A DNA stretch of 64,000 nucleotides from Thalassobacillus_A hwangdonensis (GTDB taxonomy: Bacteria; Bacillota; Bacilli; Bacillales; Halobacillaceae): the NCBI RefSeq assembly GCF_042675915.1, contig NZ_JBHTKL010000006.1, forward strand, positions 444,254 to 508,253, written 5' to 3'. A program made the position numbers and the translations under genes. Below, piece by piece: positions 52,885 to 61,384 of the stretch (the first letter of the stretch is position 1; every line of letters starts with the position of its first letter). Below the pieces are notes generated by a model. That model was not told the origin of the DNA and made no database searches. It worked only from the letters and a program-made list of their open reading frames with translations.

Positions 52885-53607
52885 TTGCCTAAAAACTACT
52901 GGTATATCATCTTGGTTTATGTAGCAGTGGCGCAACTGTCGTCTGCCATCGCCGTACCGGTTCTGATGGTGCTCGGCGTTGAAAAAAATACAGCGATCAC
53001 CTACTGGTCTGTGACCGCATTTCTTATCGCAACCATCATTATCCTATTCATGTTACGGAAAGATATGAGTCAGGCTTTGGAAACGAGGAGCCGTTCATCC
53101 ATCGGCGAAATTGCATTATGGTCGTTTCTCGGTATCTTCATTGCATTCTTCGCACAAATGATTGCCGGAATGATTGAAACATTCCTACTCGGAATCAAAC
53201 CAGGCTCTGAAAATACCCAGGATCTGATGGAACGTGCGCGCATGTCACCGATCTTCATTTCCATAATGGTCCTTTTCGCACCGATTCTGGAAGAGATCAT
53301 CTTCCGTAAGATCATCTTCGGACAGATCTACAAACGGACGAATTTCTTTATCGCGGTCATCGTGTCCGCCATTGCATTCGCGGCATTCCATATCGATTTC
53401 ACACATATGATCGTCTATACAGCAATGGGAATCACGTTCGCATTCCTTTATGTAAAAACGAAAAGCATCGTCACGCCGATCATCGCACATATGGCGATGA
53501 ACGCAATCGTCGTGCTCGTGCAATACAACCTGACTGAAGAAGACATCGAACGGATGCAGCAACAATACGAAAACCTACAAACTATCATTGGGGGCTTATT
53601 TCTATGA
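52885..53607 (+). CDS. ydiL: CPBP-family intramembrane metalloprotease (YdiL-like)
   Basis: A 240-residue membrane protein of the CPBP/Abi family. The catalytic signatures are present: EEIIFRK (Glu136-Glu137, Arg141), FAAFHIDF with His169, and HMAMN. About eight membrane helices are predicted. The TTG start follows AAAGGAG. It lies divergent from groES and next to ydiK, as in B. subtilis, so the name is given on synteny and family. Confidence 0.88.
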   Translation: MPKNYWYIILVYVAVAQLSSAIAVPVLMVLGVEKNTAITYWSVTAFLIATIIILFMLRKDMSQALETRSRSSIGEIALWSFLGIFIAFFAQMIAGMIETFLLGIKPGSENTQDLMERARMSPIFISIMVLFAPILEEIIFRKIIFGQIYKRTNFFIAVIVSAIAFAAFHIDFTHMIVYTAMGITFAFLYVKTKSIVTPIIAHMAMNAIVVLVQYNLTEEDIERMQQQYENLQTIIGGLFL

Positions 53608-53810
53608 AGGCATCACCGCTGTTCATGGCCTCCCTGTATTTCATCATGGGGGTCGTGTTCACCTATATCGCAGCGCAAAGTGTCGAGGAGACCATCTGGA
53701 ACTTCATCACGATTTTCCTGGCGATCCTGGCAACCTTTGATTTCGCTGTCTCGATCCGACTATTCAACCTGCACTTCCGGATCAAAAACCAGAAGAACAA
53801 CAATAAATAA
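53604..53810 (+). CDS. ydiK: YdiK-like small membrane protein (DUF4305)
   Basis: A 68-residue protein with two membrane helices and a basic, Asn/Lys-rich tail (RIKNQKNNNK). Its ATG overlaps the end of ydiL (ATGA), so it is translationally coupled. In B. subtilis the same pair lies upstream of groESL. Function unknown. Confidence 0.85.
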   Translation: MKASPLFMASLYFIMGVVFTYIAAQSVEETIWNFITIFLAILATFDFAVSIRLFNLHFRIKNQKNNNK

Positions 53811-53844
53811 CAAAAGAGGCTGGCACGCTGTCAGCCTCTTTTTT
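53810..53844 (+). terminator. Terminator of ydiL-ydiK
   Basis: AAAAGAGGCTG-CA and TG-CAGCCTCTTTT pair, followed by a T-run. Confidence 0.9.
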
Positions 53845-53865
53845 AAAAGCATCGGTTCTATTGAT

Positions 53866-53973
53866 GTGCGGGAATTCACTCGCTTTCCACGGACGAACGG
53901 TCAAGCCTCCTCGCTTCGCTGCGGGGTCTCGACTCATTCGTTTTTCCGCAGGAGTCTCGTAAATTCCCCGCAC
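53866..53973. repeat. Bacillaceae-type intergenic repeat, copy 1
   Basis: A 108-bp element bounded by GTGCGGGAATT and its complement AATTCCCCGCAC, with inner blocks CTCGCTTTCCACGGACG, AAGCCTCCTCGCTTCG, GCGGGGTCTCGACTC and CCGCAGGAGTCTCG. Intergenic elements with these words are spread through Bacillaceae genomes. It carries no gene. Its partner copy lies 90 bases away in the opposite direction. Confidence 0.75.
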
Positions 53974-54062
53974 CTCAATGCCCAAAAAGTAAAAATACTT
54001 AAAAAACATACTGTACACCATTTCATTTAAAATTTGATGTTCCATTAACACTTCTTAAAGAT

Positions 54063-54182
54063 GAGGGGGAAGGGAAACGGCGAGACTCCAGTGGGGGATA
54101 AGTACATGGTGAGACCCCACAGGACGGTACGTCCGAGGAGGCTCAGCGTACGCCCACGGAAAGCGAGTCGTTCCCCTCCCCT
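54063..54182. repeat. Bacillaceae-type intergenic repeat, copy 2 (inverted)
   Basis: A 120-bp element reading the other way: GGCGAGACTCCAGTGGG, GAGACCCCACAGGACG, CGAGGAGGCTCAGCG and CCACGGAAAGCGAG are the complements of the blocks in copy 1, framed by GAGGGGAAGGGAA and TTCCCCTCCCCT. The two copies together could fold into a large cruciform or RNA hairpin. Similar but not identical outer ends show they are not a recent duplication. Confidence 0.75.
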
Positions 54183-54233
54183 ACTCCACTCATAAAGTAA
54201 TGGAACAAAGCATATTAAAAGGAGGAAATACTC

Positions 54234-54770
54234 ATGAAGCGTTTATTACGAGGAGAGCGTGTAAAGCTTTCCAGCATTACTAAAGAAGACTTGCCATACA
54301 TATCCGAGTGGTACGAAGACACCACTTTTTCAAGAAAATTCGATGCACTGGCATCACAACCTAAGAGCATCGCGAAGCTCGAAAAGTGGCTGGAAGGAAT
54401 TGATCAAACGTTTGATCAATTCACCTTCGCCATTAGAGACATACAGAATGACAAGTTAATCGGCTACGTCGAGCTCGATGGAATCCTATGGAGCCAGCGA
54501 AACGGCTGGGTATCGATCGCCATCGGAAATGAAGCTTACCGAAGCCAGGGATACGGCACAGAAGCAATGCGCCTACTGATCGATTTCGCATTCAATGAAT
54601 GCAACCTGCACCGCGTCCATCTGACGGTCTTCGATTATAACGAGCCTGCGAAACGACTGTATGAAAAGTTAGGCTTCACCCACGAAGGCGCGCACCGCGA
54701 ATTCATCATCCGCGACGGTAAAACTTATGACATGCATTTATATGGTCTTCTCAAACATGAGTGGAAATAA
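54234..54770 (+). CDS. GNAT-family N-acetyltransferase (RimJ/RimL type)
   Basis: A 178-residue acetyltransferase. The acetyl-CoA loop region is visible (IGNEAYRSQGYGTEAMRLL) and the family's VFDYNEPAKRLYEKLGF near the C-terminus. It probably acetylates a protein N-terminus, antibiotic or small amine; target unknown. AAAGGAGG precedes the ATG. It sits where B. subtilis has the tatAY-tatCY genes. Confidence 0.9.
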   Translation: MKRLLRGERVKLSSITKEDLPYISEWYEDTTFSRKFDALASQPKSIAKLEKWLEGIDQTFDQFTFAIRDIQNDKLIGYVELDGILWSQRNGWVSIAIGNEAYRSQGYGTEAMRLLIDFAFNECNLHRVHLTVFDYNEPAKRLYEKLGFTHEGAHREFIIRDGKTYDMHLYGLLKHEWK

Positions 54771-54807
54771 AAAATGGGTCTGTCCCCACTAGGGACGGAC
54801 CCATTTT
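54771..54807. terminator. Bidirectional terminator
   Basis: AAAATGGGTC-GTCCC and GGGAC-GACCCATTTT pair between the convergent GNAT and MFS genes. Confidence 0.92.
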
Positions 54808-56203
54808 ACTTTTCATCCGGCACACCTTTTAATATGAAAGAAAACGGTACAACGAGCAGCAGGATGACGGCAGAAACGAGAAAAGCTTCATTCAACGTCT
54901 GCAATGTAGCTGCCTGCATATCGATTCCCGGCGTCGCTGCCACCTGCGCCCTTCTCACTTCATAATAGATGGAAAAGAACACGATGCCTAACGACGATGA
55001 CACCTGACGAAGGATATTGTTCATCGCAGACCCCTGAGCGACCAGGTCATCCGGAATCGCATTCATCCCGGAGGTAGTGGCTGGCATGTTCCCCATCCCC
55101 ATGCCAAGTCCGCGGACTGTATTCAGTACCATGATCCACCAGTATGGTGTGGACAATTTTAGGAAGCTCAACCCGAGAGTCGCGATCCCCATAATGGCAA
55201 GACCCGGCGGCACCACGTACTTCGGTCCTTTCCGGTCAAGGATCCTGCCGCCAATCGTCATGAAGATTCCACTTGCAGCCGCTGCCGGTAAAAACAACAG
55301 TCCGGTCATGATTTCGCTCAAGCCATACACATTCTGAATCAACAATGGCAATAGAAAAATCCCTGAAAACAATCCGATTGAAGCCGCCGATGTAACCAGG
55401 ATTGATACCGTGTACGTCGGGACGCGGAAAACGGACAATTCCAATAACGGCTGCTCCTGCTTCCGCTCAAAGAATACAAATACGACCAGTGCGGCTATTC
55501 CGCCGATGATCAGCGCTAGGTTGGAAGGCGAGGTCAGCGCTTCAAGCGTGTTCCCTCTTCCAAGTGCAAACAATATCGCACCGATTCCTGAAGTGACAAT
55601 CGCGAACCCGATATAATCAAATTTGATTTCCGGATTGGTTTCCGTCCGCTTCAGGTACTTGCTTGAAAAGATAAGTCCGATCAATCCGAACGGGATATTG
55701 AATAAGAATAGCCATTGCCAATCAAAGTACTGGATGATGACGCCCCCAACGGTTGGTCCGATCGCCGGAGCGACCATCGCCGCAACACCATACACACCGA
55801 CAGCCATCCCGCGCTCATGCCTTGGGAAAGCGTTGAAAATCAAAGCCATCGCTATTGGCATCATCAGCCCGCCGGCAATTCCCTGGATGGCGCGTGAGAT
55901 GATGATCATGCTGAGCGTCTGCGATAACGCCCCGCAGATCGACCCGATGATCAGGATGGCAAGCCCTGTGACATATACCTTTTTCTTACCGAACCTGTCA
56001 CCCATGTAGCCGGTGACAGGCATCGTCATCCCCATCGCCACCATGAAGATCGTGAGCATCCAGCCGACCGCTACGGCATCCGCTTCGAATATTTCCATGA
56101 ACCTCGGTAAGGTGGGGTTCAACATACTATTGTTCAAAATGACCGTAAAGGTTCCGAACAGAACGGAAACTACTACGAGCCATTTTGAAGGAAGTCTACT
56201 CAT
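54806..56203 (-). CDS. DHA2-family MFS multidrug exporter (EmrB/QacA type)
   Basis: A 465-residue transporter with fourteen hydrophobic segments. Marks of the family: LNNSMLNPTLP in helix 1, motif A GDRFGKKKVY, and motif C AVGVYGVAAMVAPAIGPTVGG. It likely expels drugs or cationic compounds. The start is the ATG with eight-base spacing from GGAGG; an ATG two codons earlier is too close. Confidence 0.9.
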   Translation of the reverse strand: MSRLPSKWLVVVSVLFGTFTVILNNSMLNPTLPRFMEIFEADAVAVGWMLTIFMVAMGMTMPVTGYMGDRFGKKKVYVTGLAILIIGSICGALSQTLSMIIISRAIQGIAGGLMMPIAMALIFNAFPRHERGMAVGVYGVAAMVAPAIGPTVGGVIIQYFDWQWLFLFNIPFGLIGLIFSSKYLKRTETNPEIKFDYIGFAIVTSGIGAILFALGRGNTLEALTSPSNLALIIGGIAALVVFVFFERKQEQPLLELSVFRVPTYTVSILVTSAASIGLFSGIFLLPLLIQNVYGLSEIMTGLLFLPAAAASGIFMTIGGRILDRKGPKYVVPPGLAIMGIATLGLSFLKLSTPYWWIMVLNTVRGLGMGMGNMPATTSGMNAIPDDLVAQGSAMNNILRQVSSSLGIVFFSIYYEVRRAQVAATPGIDMQAATLQTLNEAFLVSAVILLLVVPFSFILKGVPDEK

Positions 56204-56332
56204 CGTCATCGCCTCCGAACTTCCTTTTATTTCGACTACCGAAACATCTATTCACCATAATACCATACTATTTTGTCGAATCATCGTCTTATGCTCCTCT
56301 TATCTTTTCCCAACCCGTTATTAAATCCAAAC

Positions 56333-56358
56333 AAAAAAGCCGGTCAAAAGACCGACTC
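56333..56358 (-). terminator. Terminator of moaC-rex
   Basis: CGGTC and GACCG pair around AAAA, and the minus-strand RNA runs into six U residues, right at the end of rex. Confidence 0.8.
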
Positions 56359-57010
56359 ACGCTTCATTATCGCCATTTTCCAATGGGTAATGCTTCAGGA
56401 AATAAACAAGTGCCTGGAGCTCGACAGCAAGATCGATGTGATGGACACGGACGGTATCCGGAACCGTAATCCTTGCAGGGGTGAAATTCAGGATTCCTGA
56501 AATTCCGGCTTCCACGAGCCGATCCGTGATTCCCTGCGCCACAGAAGACGGAACGGTTAGAATCGCAACAGCGATATCGTCTATTTCATCTTCAAGGCTG
56601 TCAATATGCTTGATAGGCACCCCGCCGACTTCTTGTCCAACTTTATCTTCACTCGCTTCGAATGCCACTTCGATTTTCGTATTGTTGTTTTTCGTAAAGT
56701 TATAATGCAGGAATGCCGTTCCGAGGTTCCCTACGCCAATAAGCGCAACCTTCGTCGTTTCATCCTGATCGAGCGTCTTCCGGAAAAAGGAAAGCAGGTA
56801 TTCGACATTGTAGCCATATCCTTTTTTCCCTAATGCTCCAAAGTAGGAAAAGTCCCGGCGGATCGTTGCGGAATCGACTTTCACCGCTTCGCTCAGCTCT
56901 TTGGATGAGACGCGCAGTTTTCCCTGGCTGTGCAGATTGTTGATGAATCTATAATATAATGGTAATCGTTTTGCTGTAGCTTGAGGTATTTTGTGTTTAT
57001 CCAGTTCCAT
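56357..57010 (-). CDS. rex: Redox-sensing transcriptional repressor Rex
   Basis: A 217-residue Rex protein that binds DNA unless NADH is high. The winged helix (VSSKELSEAVKVDSATIRRDFSYFG) and the Rossmann loop VALIGVGNLGTAF are intact. The C-terminal helix that swaps between subunits is present. TAGGAGG precedes the ATG. It follows moaC by 12 bases, as in B. subtilis (ydiG-ydiH). A Rex-box-like sequence lies upstream of moaC. Confidence 0.95.
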   Translation of the reverse strand: MELDKHKIPQATAKRLPLYYRFINNLHSQGKLRVSSKELSEAVKVDSATIRRDFSYFGALGKKGYGYNVEYLLSFFRKTLDQDETTKVALIGVGNLGTAFLHYNFTKNNNTKIEVAFEASEDKVGQEVGGVPIKHIDSLEDEIDDIAVAILTVPSSVAQGITDRLVEAGISGILNFTPARITVPDTVRVHHIDLAVELQALVYFLKHYPLENGDNEA

Positions 57011-57022
57011 GCGTGCGACCTC

Positions 57023-57511
57023 CTACTTCGTTGTGCGGTGGAAGTCTCCACTTTTTCCACCTGTCTTCTCCATTAAGTATGTCGGGCCAATCACCATCGC
57101 CTTATCAATGGCCTTGCACATGTCATACACCGTCAATGCGGTTGCTGAAGCTGCTGTCAGTGCTTCCATCTCTACACCTGTGCTGCCCTTCGTTTTGACA
57201 GTGGCTTGAATCAGCAGTTCGAACGTATCTGCTTCATGCTTCCATTCGAAGCCAATGTCGACTCCCTTCAACTGCAGCTGGTGGCACATCGGAATCCAGT
57301 CGGGCGTCTTTTTCGCCGCCATGATTCCTGCTACCTGTGCAACGGAAAGGACATCCCCTTTTGCTATTTCATGGTTCGTCACTTTTTCATAAATCTCCTG
57401 ATTGACTCGGACACTCGTCATCGCCGTCGCTGTACGGACGGTCTCCCCTTTGGAAGAAATATCGACCATGCGTGCCCGTCCCTGTTCGTTAAAGTGCGTG
57501 AATTCGGACAT
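57023..57511 (-). CDS. moaC: Cyclic pyranopterin monophosphate synthase MoaC
   Basis: A 162-residue enzyme of molybdenum cofactor synthesis acting after MoaA. The active-site region reads IPMCHQLQLKGVDI and GVEMEALTAASATALTVYDMCKA. The usual CHP has Gln instead of Pro here; the Cys and His are kept. GAAGGAGG precedes the ATG. It shares a transcript with rex. Confidence 0.94.
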   Translation of the reverse strand: MSEFTHFNEQGRARMVDISSKGETVRTATAMTSVRVNQEIYEKVTNHEIAKGDVLSVAQVAGIMAAKKTPDWIPMCHQLQLKGVDIGFEWKHEADTFELLIQATVKTKGSTGVEMEALTAASATALTVYDMCKAIDKAMVIGPTYLMEKTGGKSGDFHRTTK

Positions 57512-57579
57512 AAGCTATGCCTCCTTCATTGAATTCCTGTGCGGCATCTCCTTCATTTTACCAAACATTAAGGTTGAAG

Positions 57580-57597
57580 TCGTTAACAATTTCACAA
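57580..57597. promoter_or_regulatory. Rex-box-like operator
   Basis: Read on the minus strand it is TTGTGAAATTGTTAACGA, with two mismatches in the right half from the Rex consensus TTGTGAA-N4-TTCACAA. It lies between moaC-rex and ydiF, so Rex could control its own operon. Confidence 0.45.
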
Positions 57598-57665
57598 ACT
57601 TGCAGCTAGCTCCTTGCCCCCTCTCCTGATAGTAGGATAAACTTAGGGCATTGAGGTGAACAGAC

Positions 57666-59594
57666 ATGATTCTGATGCAAGTGAATCAAGTGGAAAAGCG
57701 TTTTGGAGCTGAATTGATTCTATCGAATATAAAAATAGAAGTGCAAACGAACGACCGGATCGCGATTGTCGGAAGGAACGGAGCCGGAAAGTCCACCCTG
57801 CTCAAAATCATGGCCGGAGAAATGAGCTATGATGGCGGGGAGATTTTCAAACCGAAGCACGTATCGCTCGGTTACCTTGCCCAGAATACCGGACTTGAAT
57901 CCGATAAAACGATCTGGGATGAGATGACAGGCGTCTTCTCCCACCTCCAGCAGATGGAAAAGGAACTGCGGGAGATGGAAGTGCAAATGGCTGATCCCGA
58001 TCTGATCGAAAACCAGACCCGCTATCAGGAATTGCTTCAGGAATATGATAAGAAGCAGCAGGCATTCAAGATTGATGGCGGCTACCAGTATGAAGCCGAT
58101 ATCAAAGCAGTCTTGAACGGGCTAAACTTTGAAAAATTTGACTTGAACACACCGATCAACACACTGAGCGGTGGTCAGAAGACGCGCCTGGCGCTAGGTA
58201 AGCTTCTTCTTACCAAGCCAGACATCCTTGTATTGGACGAGCCGACCAACCACCTGGACATCGATACGTTAAGCTGGCTGGAAGGTTACCTCCAAGGATA
58301 TGAAGGAGCCGTCGTCATCGTATCCCACGACCGTTACTTCCTGGATAAAATCGTCAACGTCGTCTATGAGATCGCCTTCCAATCTTCGAAGAAGTATCAC
58401 GGTAACTACAGCAAATACCTTCAAAAGAAAGAAGAAGACTATGAACTTGAAATGAAACGCTATGAAAAGCAGCAGTCCGAGATCAAGAAGATGGAGGACT
58501 TCATCCAGAAAAATATCGTCCGTGCTACGACAAGCAAACGTGCACAAAGCAGACGAAAACAGCTGGAGAAAATCGATCGCATTGATAGACCAAAGGATGA
58601 CGATCAGTCCGCCAAATTCTCCTTCCAAATCACAAGGAAAAGCGGGAATGACGTGTTGCGGTTACGTGATCTTTCCTTTAAATATGGCGATAGCAACGCG
58701 TTTGTTTTTCAAGGACTGAACCTGGACCTGAACCGTGGCGGCAGTGTTGCGCTTGTCGGACCGAACGGAGTTGGTAAAACGACGCTTTTGAAAACGATCA
58801 TCGGTGATTTGAAAGAAGCAGGCGGAACCATCCAAATCGGAACGAATGTACAAATCGGCTATTACGACCAGGAACAGACGAAGCTGTCTTCCAACAAAAC
58901 CGTCCTGAATGAGCTTTGGGACGAATACCCGATGAAGAACGAAAAGGATATCCGTACGGTTCTAGGCAACTTCCTGTTTTCCGGCGAAGATGTCCTTAAG
59001 CCTGTCCAATCATTGAGCGGTGGGGAAAAAGCGCGACTCTCCCTTGCTAAGCTGATGATGCAGCAGTCGAACCTGCTCATCCTCGATGAGCCGACCAACC
59101 ACCTCGATCTCGACAGTAAGGAAGTGCTTGAGGCTGCCCTAGTCGACTTCCCGGGAACGATCCTGTTCGTATCGCACGACCGTTACTTCATTAATAAGAT
59201 CGCGACCCAGGTGTTTGAGATGAATACGACCGAATCCCGCATGTTCCTTGGCGATTACGATTATTATGTCCAAAAGAAACAAGAAGAACAGGAGCTTGCA
59301 GAACTGGAAAAAGCGGATCAGCAGGCGAAAATGGACAAGCCACAGGATACAAAGACATCCTTCCAGCAAGATAAAGCGGAGAAACGGGAAGCACGAAAAC
59401 GTCAGCGACGAATCGAAGAGATTGAAGCAGAGATTGTGGAAATCGAAGCTAAAATCGAAGAGAACGATGCGCTCTTATGCGAACCAGACATTTATCAGGA
59501 CCACGAACGCTCTTTAGAATTAACGGAAGAGAATGAAACACTGAATAACAAACTGGAAGCATTGATGGAAGAATGGGAGAACCTGCACGACTGA
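57666..59594 (+). CDS. ydiF: ABC-F family ATPase (YdiF-like)
   Basis: A 642-residue soluble protein with two ABC domains and no membrane part. Walker A motifs GRNGAGKST and GPNGVGKTT, signatures LSGGQKTRLALGK and LSGGEKARLSLAK, and Walker B LDEPTNHLD in both. The 80-residue linker (PtIM) and the charged C-terminal coiled coil fit ABC-F ribosome factors. It probably acts on the ribosome during stalled translation; whether it gives antibiotic resistance is unknown. Position between moaC and tsaD matches B. subtilis ydiF. Confidence 0.94.
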   Translation: MILMQVNQVEKRFGAELILSNIKIEVQTNDRIAIVGRNGAGKSTLLKIMAGEMSYDGGEIFKPKHVSLGYLAQNTGLESDKTIWDEMTGVFSHLQQMEKELREMEVQMADPDLIENQTRYQELLQEYDKKQQAFKIDGGYQYEADIKAVLNGLNFEKFDLNTPINTLSGGQKTRLALGKLLLTKPDILVLDEPTNHLDIDTLSWLEGYLQGYEGAVVIVSHDRYFLDKIVNVVYEIAFQSSKKYHGNYSKYLQKKEEDYELEMKRYEKQQSEIKKMEDFIQKNIVRATTSKRAQSRRKQLEKIDRIDRPKDDDQSAKFSFQITRKSGNDVLRLRDLSFKYGDSNAFVFQGLNLDLNRGGSVALVGPNGVGKTTLLKTIIGDLKEAGGTIQIGTNVQIGYYDQEQTKLSSNKTVLNELWDEYPMKNEKDIRTVLGNFLFSGEDVLKPVQSLSGGEKARLSLAKLMMQQSNLLILDEPTNHLDLDSKEVLEAALVDFPGTILFVSHDRYFINKIATQVFEMNTTESRMFLGDYDYYVQKKQEEQELAELEKADQQAKMDKPQDTKTSFQQDKAEKREARKRQRRIEEIEAEIVEIEAKIEENDALLCEPDIYQDHERSLELTEENETLNNKLEALMEEWENLHD

Positions 59595-59597
59595 ACG

Positions 59598-59626
59598 ATG
59601 CGCCCTTGTCTTAGGGCGCATTTTTA
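59598..59626 (+). terminator. Terminator of ydiF
   Basis: ATGCGCCCT and AGGGCGCAT form a perfect 9-bp stem followed by five T residues. Confidence 0.92.
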
Positions 59627-59649
59627 TTGTGCATGGTCCTGTATAGACC

Positions 59650-59830
59650 TTATCCACCAATCCACACAGTTATTAACAACACCATTCCCTTTTTTAAGGT
59701 TTTTCACAGGTTTACCCACAATATCCACATGTATAATCTTATTTATCCACATCATCCACAGATTCATCAACAATCCCATGTAAACGTTTCATTAAATGAT
59801 TATCCACAGAATAAATATGCACCTGTTAAT
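59650..59830. promoter_or_regulatory. DnaA-box cluster between ydiF and tsaD
   Basis: Two perfect DnaA boxes TTATCCACA (59743-59751 and 59800-59808) and at least four with one mismatch (TTATCCACC 59650-59658, TTACCCACA 59712-59720, ATATCCACA 59721-59729, TCATCCACA 59752-59760) lie within 160 bases, almost all in the same direction. TTATTAACA-type sequences add to both ends. The gap has no gene. B. subtilis has DnaA-box clusters outside oriC that titrate DnaA, and I recall one by gcp (tsaD), the same place. Confidence 0.8.
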
Positions 59831-59860
59831 AACCTTTCTGTTCATGTCTTCAGAAAATTA

Positions 59861-59895
59861 AAAAGGCTCCCCCTTTTTAGAAAAGGAAAAGCCTT
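59861..59895 (-). terminator. Terminator of the thiL-tsaD operon
   Basis: AAAAAGGCT and AGCCTT blocks pair with CCTTTTT/AAAAAGG inside; U-rich on the minus strand just after the tsaD stop. Confidence 0.75.
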
Positions 59896-59899
59896 ATCA

Positions 59900-60940
59900 T
59901 CACTTCTTACTTCTTGCTGCGTAACGTTCCAGACTCAATGATGGGTTCGCGTTCAAGTCCCATCCGGCACGATGCCCCTGGTTATAAGCAACAGAGCCTG
60001 CAGCTGCTATCATTGCTGCATTGTCTGTGCATAACTTCAATGGCGGAATGAGCAGATCCATCTCTTCTTCAGCAAACTTCGCTTCCAAAGACGCACGCAA
60101 CCCTTTATTTGCAGCTACGCCTCCTGCGACGATCACTTGCTTCACTCCATATTCTTTTGCAGCCTGGTACGTTTTTGTGGATAACACATCCACAACACTC
60201 GCCTGGAAGCTTGCCGCGACATTCTCAGGCGGAATTTCTTCATTTTTTTGCTTAGCATTGTGGAGCTTGTTGATAACTGCCGACTTCAATCCACTGAAAC
60301 TGAAATCATATGAACCAGACTCCAGCCATGCACGTGGAAAATCAATTGTGACTTCCCCTTCATGTGCAAGACGATCGATGTGAGGTCCACCTGGATAAGG
60401 AAGCTTCAACGTTCTCGCCACTTTATCATAGGCTTCACCGGCTGCATCATCACGGGTCTCTCCAATCACCTCAAACGAACCGTGTTCATCCATCAGAATG
60501 AGCTCCGTATGCCCACCTGAAACGACTAGCGACAGCAATGGAAACTCGAACTCTTTCTCCAGCCTGTTCGCATAAATGTGACCTGCGATATGATGGACAC
60601 CGATCAACGGTTTATCCTGTGCAAAAGCAAGTGCTTTCGCCGCATTAACCCCAATCAGCAATGCACCGACCAATCCCGGCCCCTCCGTAACAGCAATGGC
60701 ATCTATATCCTCCATCGACAACGAAGCTTCTTCCAGTGCTTCCTCAAGGCTGATCGTAATTTGTTCAATATGGTGCCTTGATGCAATCTCCGGCACCACG
60801 CCACCAAAACGCTTATGGCTTTCGATTTGTGAAGCCACAACATTAGTAACGATTTCACGGCCATTCTTTACAATCGCAACCGCCGTTTCATCACAGCTCG
60901 TCTCGATTGCCAGTATATATTCATGTTTTTCTGTCATCAT
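59900..60940 (-). CDS. tsaD: tRNA threonylcarbamoyladenosine biosynthesis protein TsaD
   Basis: A 346-residue ASKHA-fold protein that transfers threonylcarbamoyl to A37 of ANN-decoding tRNAs, with TsaB and TsaE. Visible: ETSCDETAVAIV, the metal His pair in SRHHIEQI and GVHHIAGHIYANRLE, and VSGGHTELIL. Its ATG overlaps the rimI stop (ATGA), so it is coupled. Length equals the B. subtilis protein (formerly Gcp/YdiE). Confidence 0.96.
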   Translation of the reverse strand: MMTEKHEYILAIETSCDETAVAIVKNGREIVTNVVASQIESHKRFGGVVPEIASRHHIEQITISLEEALEEASLSMEDIDAIAVTEGPGLVGALLIGVNAAKALAFAQDKPLIGVHHIAGHIYANRLEKEFEFPLLSLVVSGGHTELILMDEHGSFEVIGETRDDAAGEAYDKVARTLKLPYPGGPHIDRLAHEGEVTIDFPRAWLESGSYDFSFSGLKSAVINKLHNAKQKNEEIPPENVAASFQASVVDVLSTKTYQAAKEYGVKQVIVAGGVAANKGLRASLEAKFAEEEMDLLIPPLKLCTDNAAMIAAAGSVAYNQGHRAGWDLNANPSLSLERYAARSKK

Positions 60941-61383
60941 AATTTCACCCACATAACTAAAGCATCTTCTCCGTCATCCGTGTAATAATTTTTCCGGACT
61001 CCACCAGGTACCATCCCGAATCTGCGATACATCCGTTGGGCTGCCATATTGGATACCCGAACTTCAAGCGAGATCTGGATCGCACCCATATCGCGAGCGT
61101 ACTGAATTACATGCTCGAGCAGAAAGGAGCCATATTCTTTCCCTCTGTATTCAGGGAGAATAGCGATATTTGTGATATGTGCTTCATCGATGATCACCCA
61201 GAGGCCACAATACCCGACGACATTCTGGTCTTTCTCAATGACGAAATAATGCGCATATCGATTGATTTCCATTTCGTTTACAAACGTTTCCTTCGTCCAT
61301 GGCACCGTGAACGATGAATGCTCCACTTCCATGACAGCTTCCAAATCAGCTTGAGTCATTTTACGAACGATAGCGGTATCCAT
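60937..61383 (-). CDS. rimI: Ribosomal protein S18-alanine N-acetyltransferase RimI
   Basis: A 148-residue GNAT enzyme. The acetyl-CoA loop reads ILPEYRGKEYGSFLLEHV and the C-terminus has VRVSNMAAQRMYRRFGM. In the family it acetylates the N-terminus of S18. The start at MDTAIV follows GGGAAGAAG and begins one base after the tsaB stop; the longer frame overlaps tsaB and is not used. Confidence 0.93.
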   Translation of the reverse strand: MDTAIVRKMTQADLEAVMEVEHSSFTVPWTKETFVNEMEINRYAHYFVIEKDQNVVGYCGLWVIIDEAHITNIAILPEYRGKEYGSFLLEHVIQYARDMGAIQISLEVRVSNMAAQRMYRRFGMVPGGVRKNYYTDDGEDALVMWVKL

Positions 61384-61384
61384 T

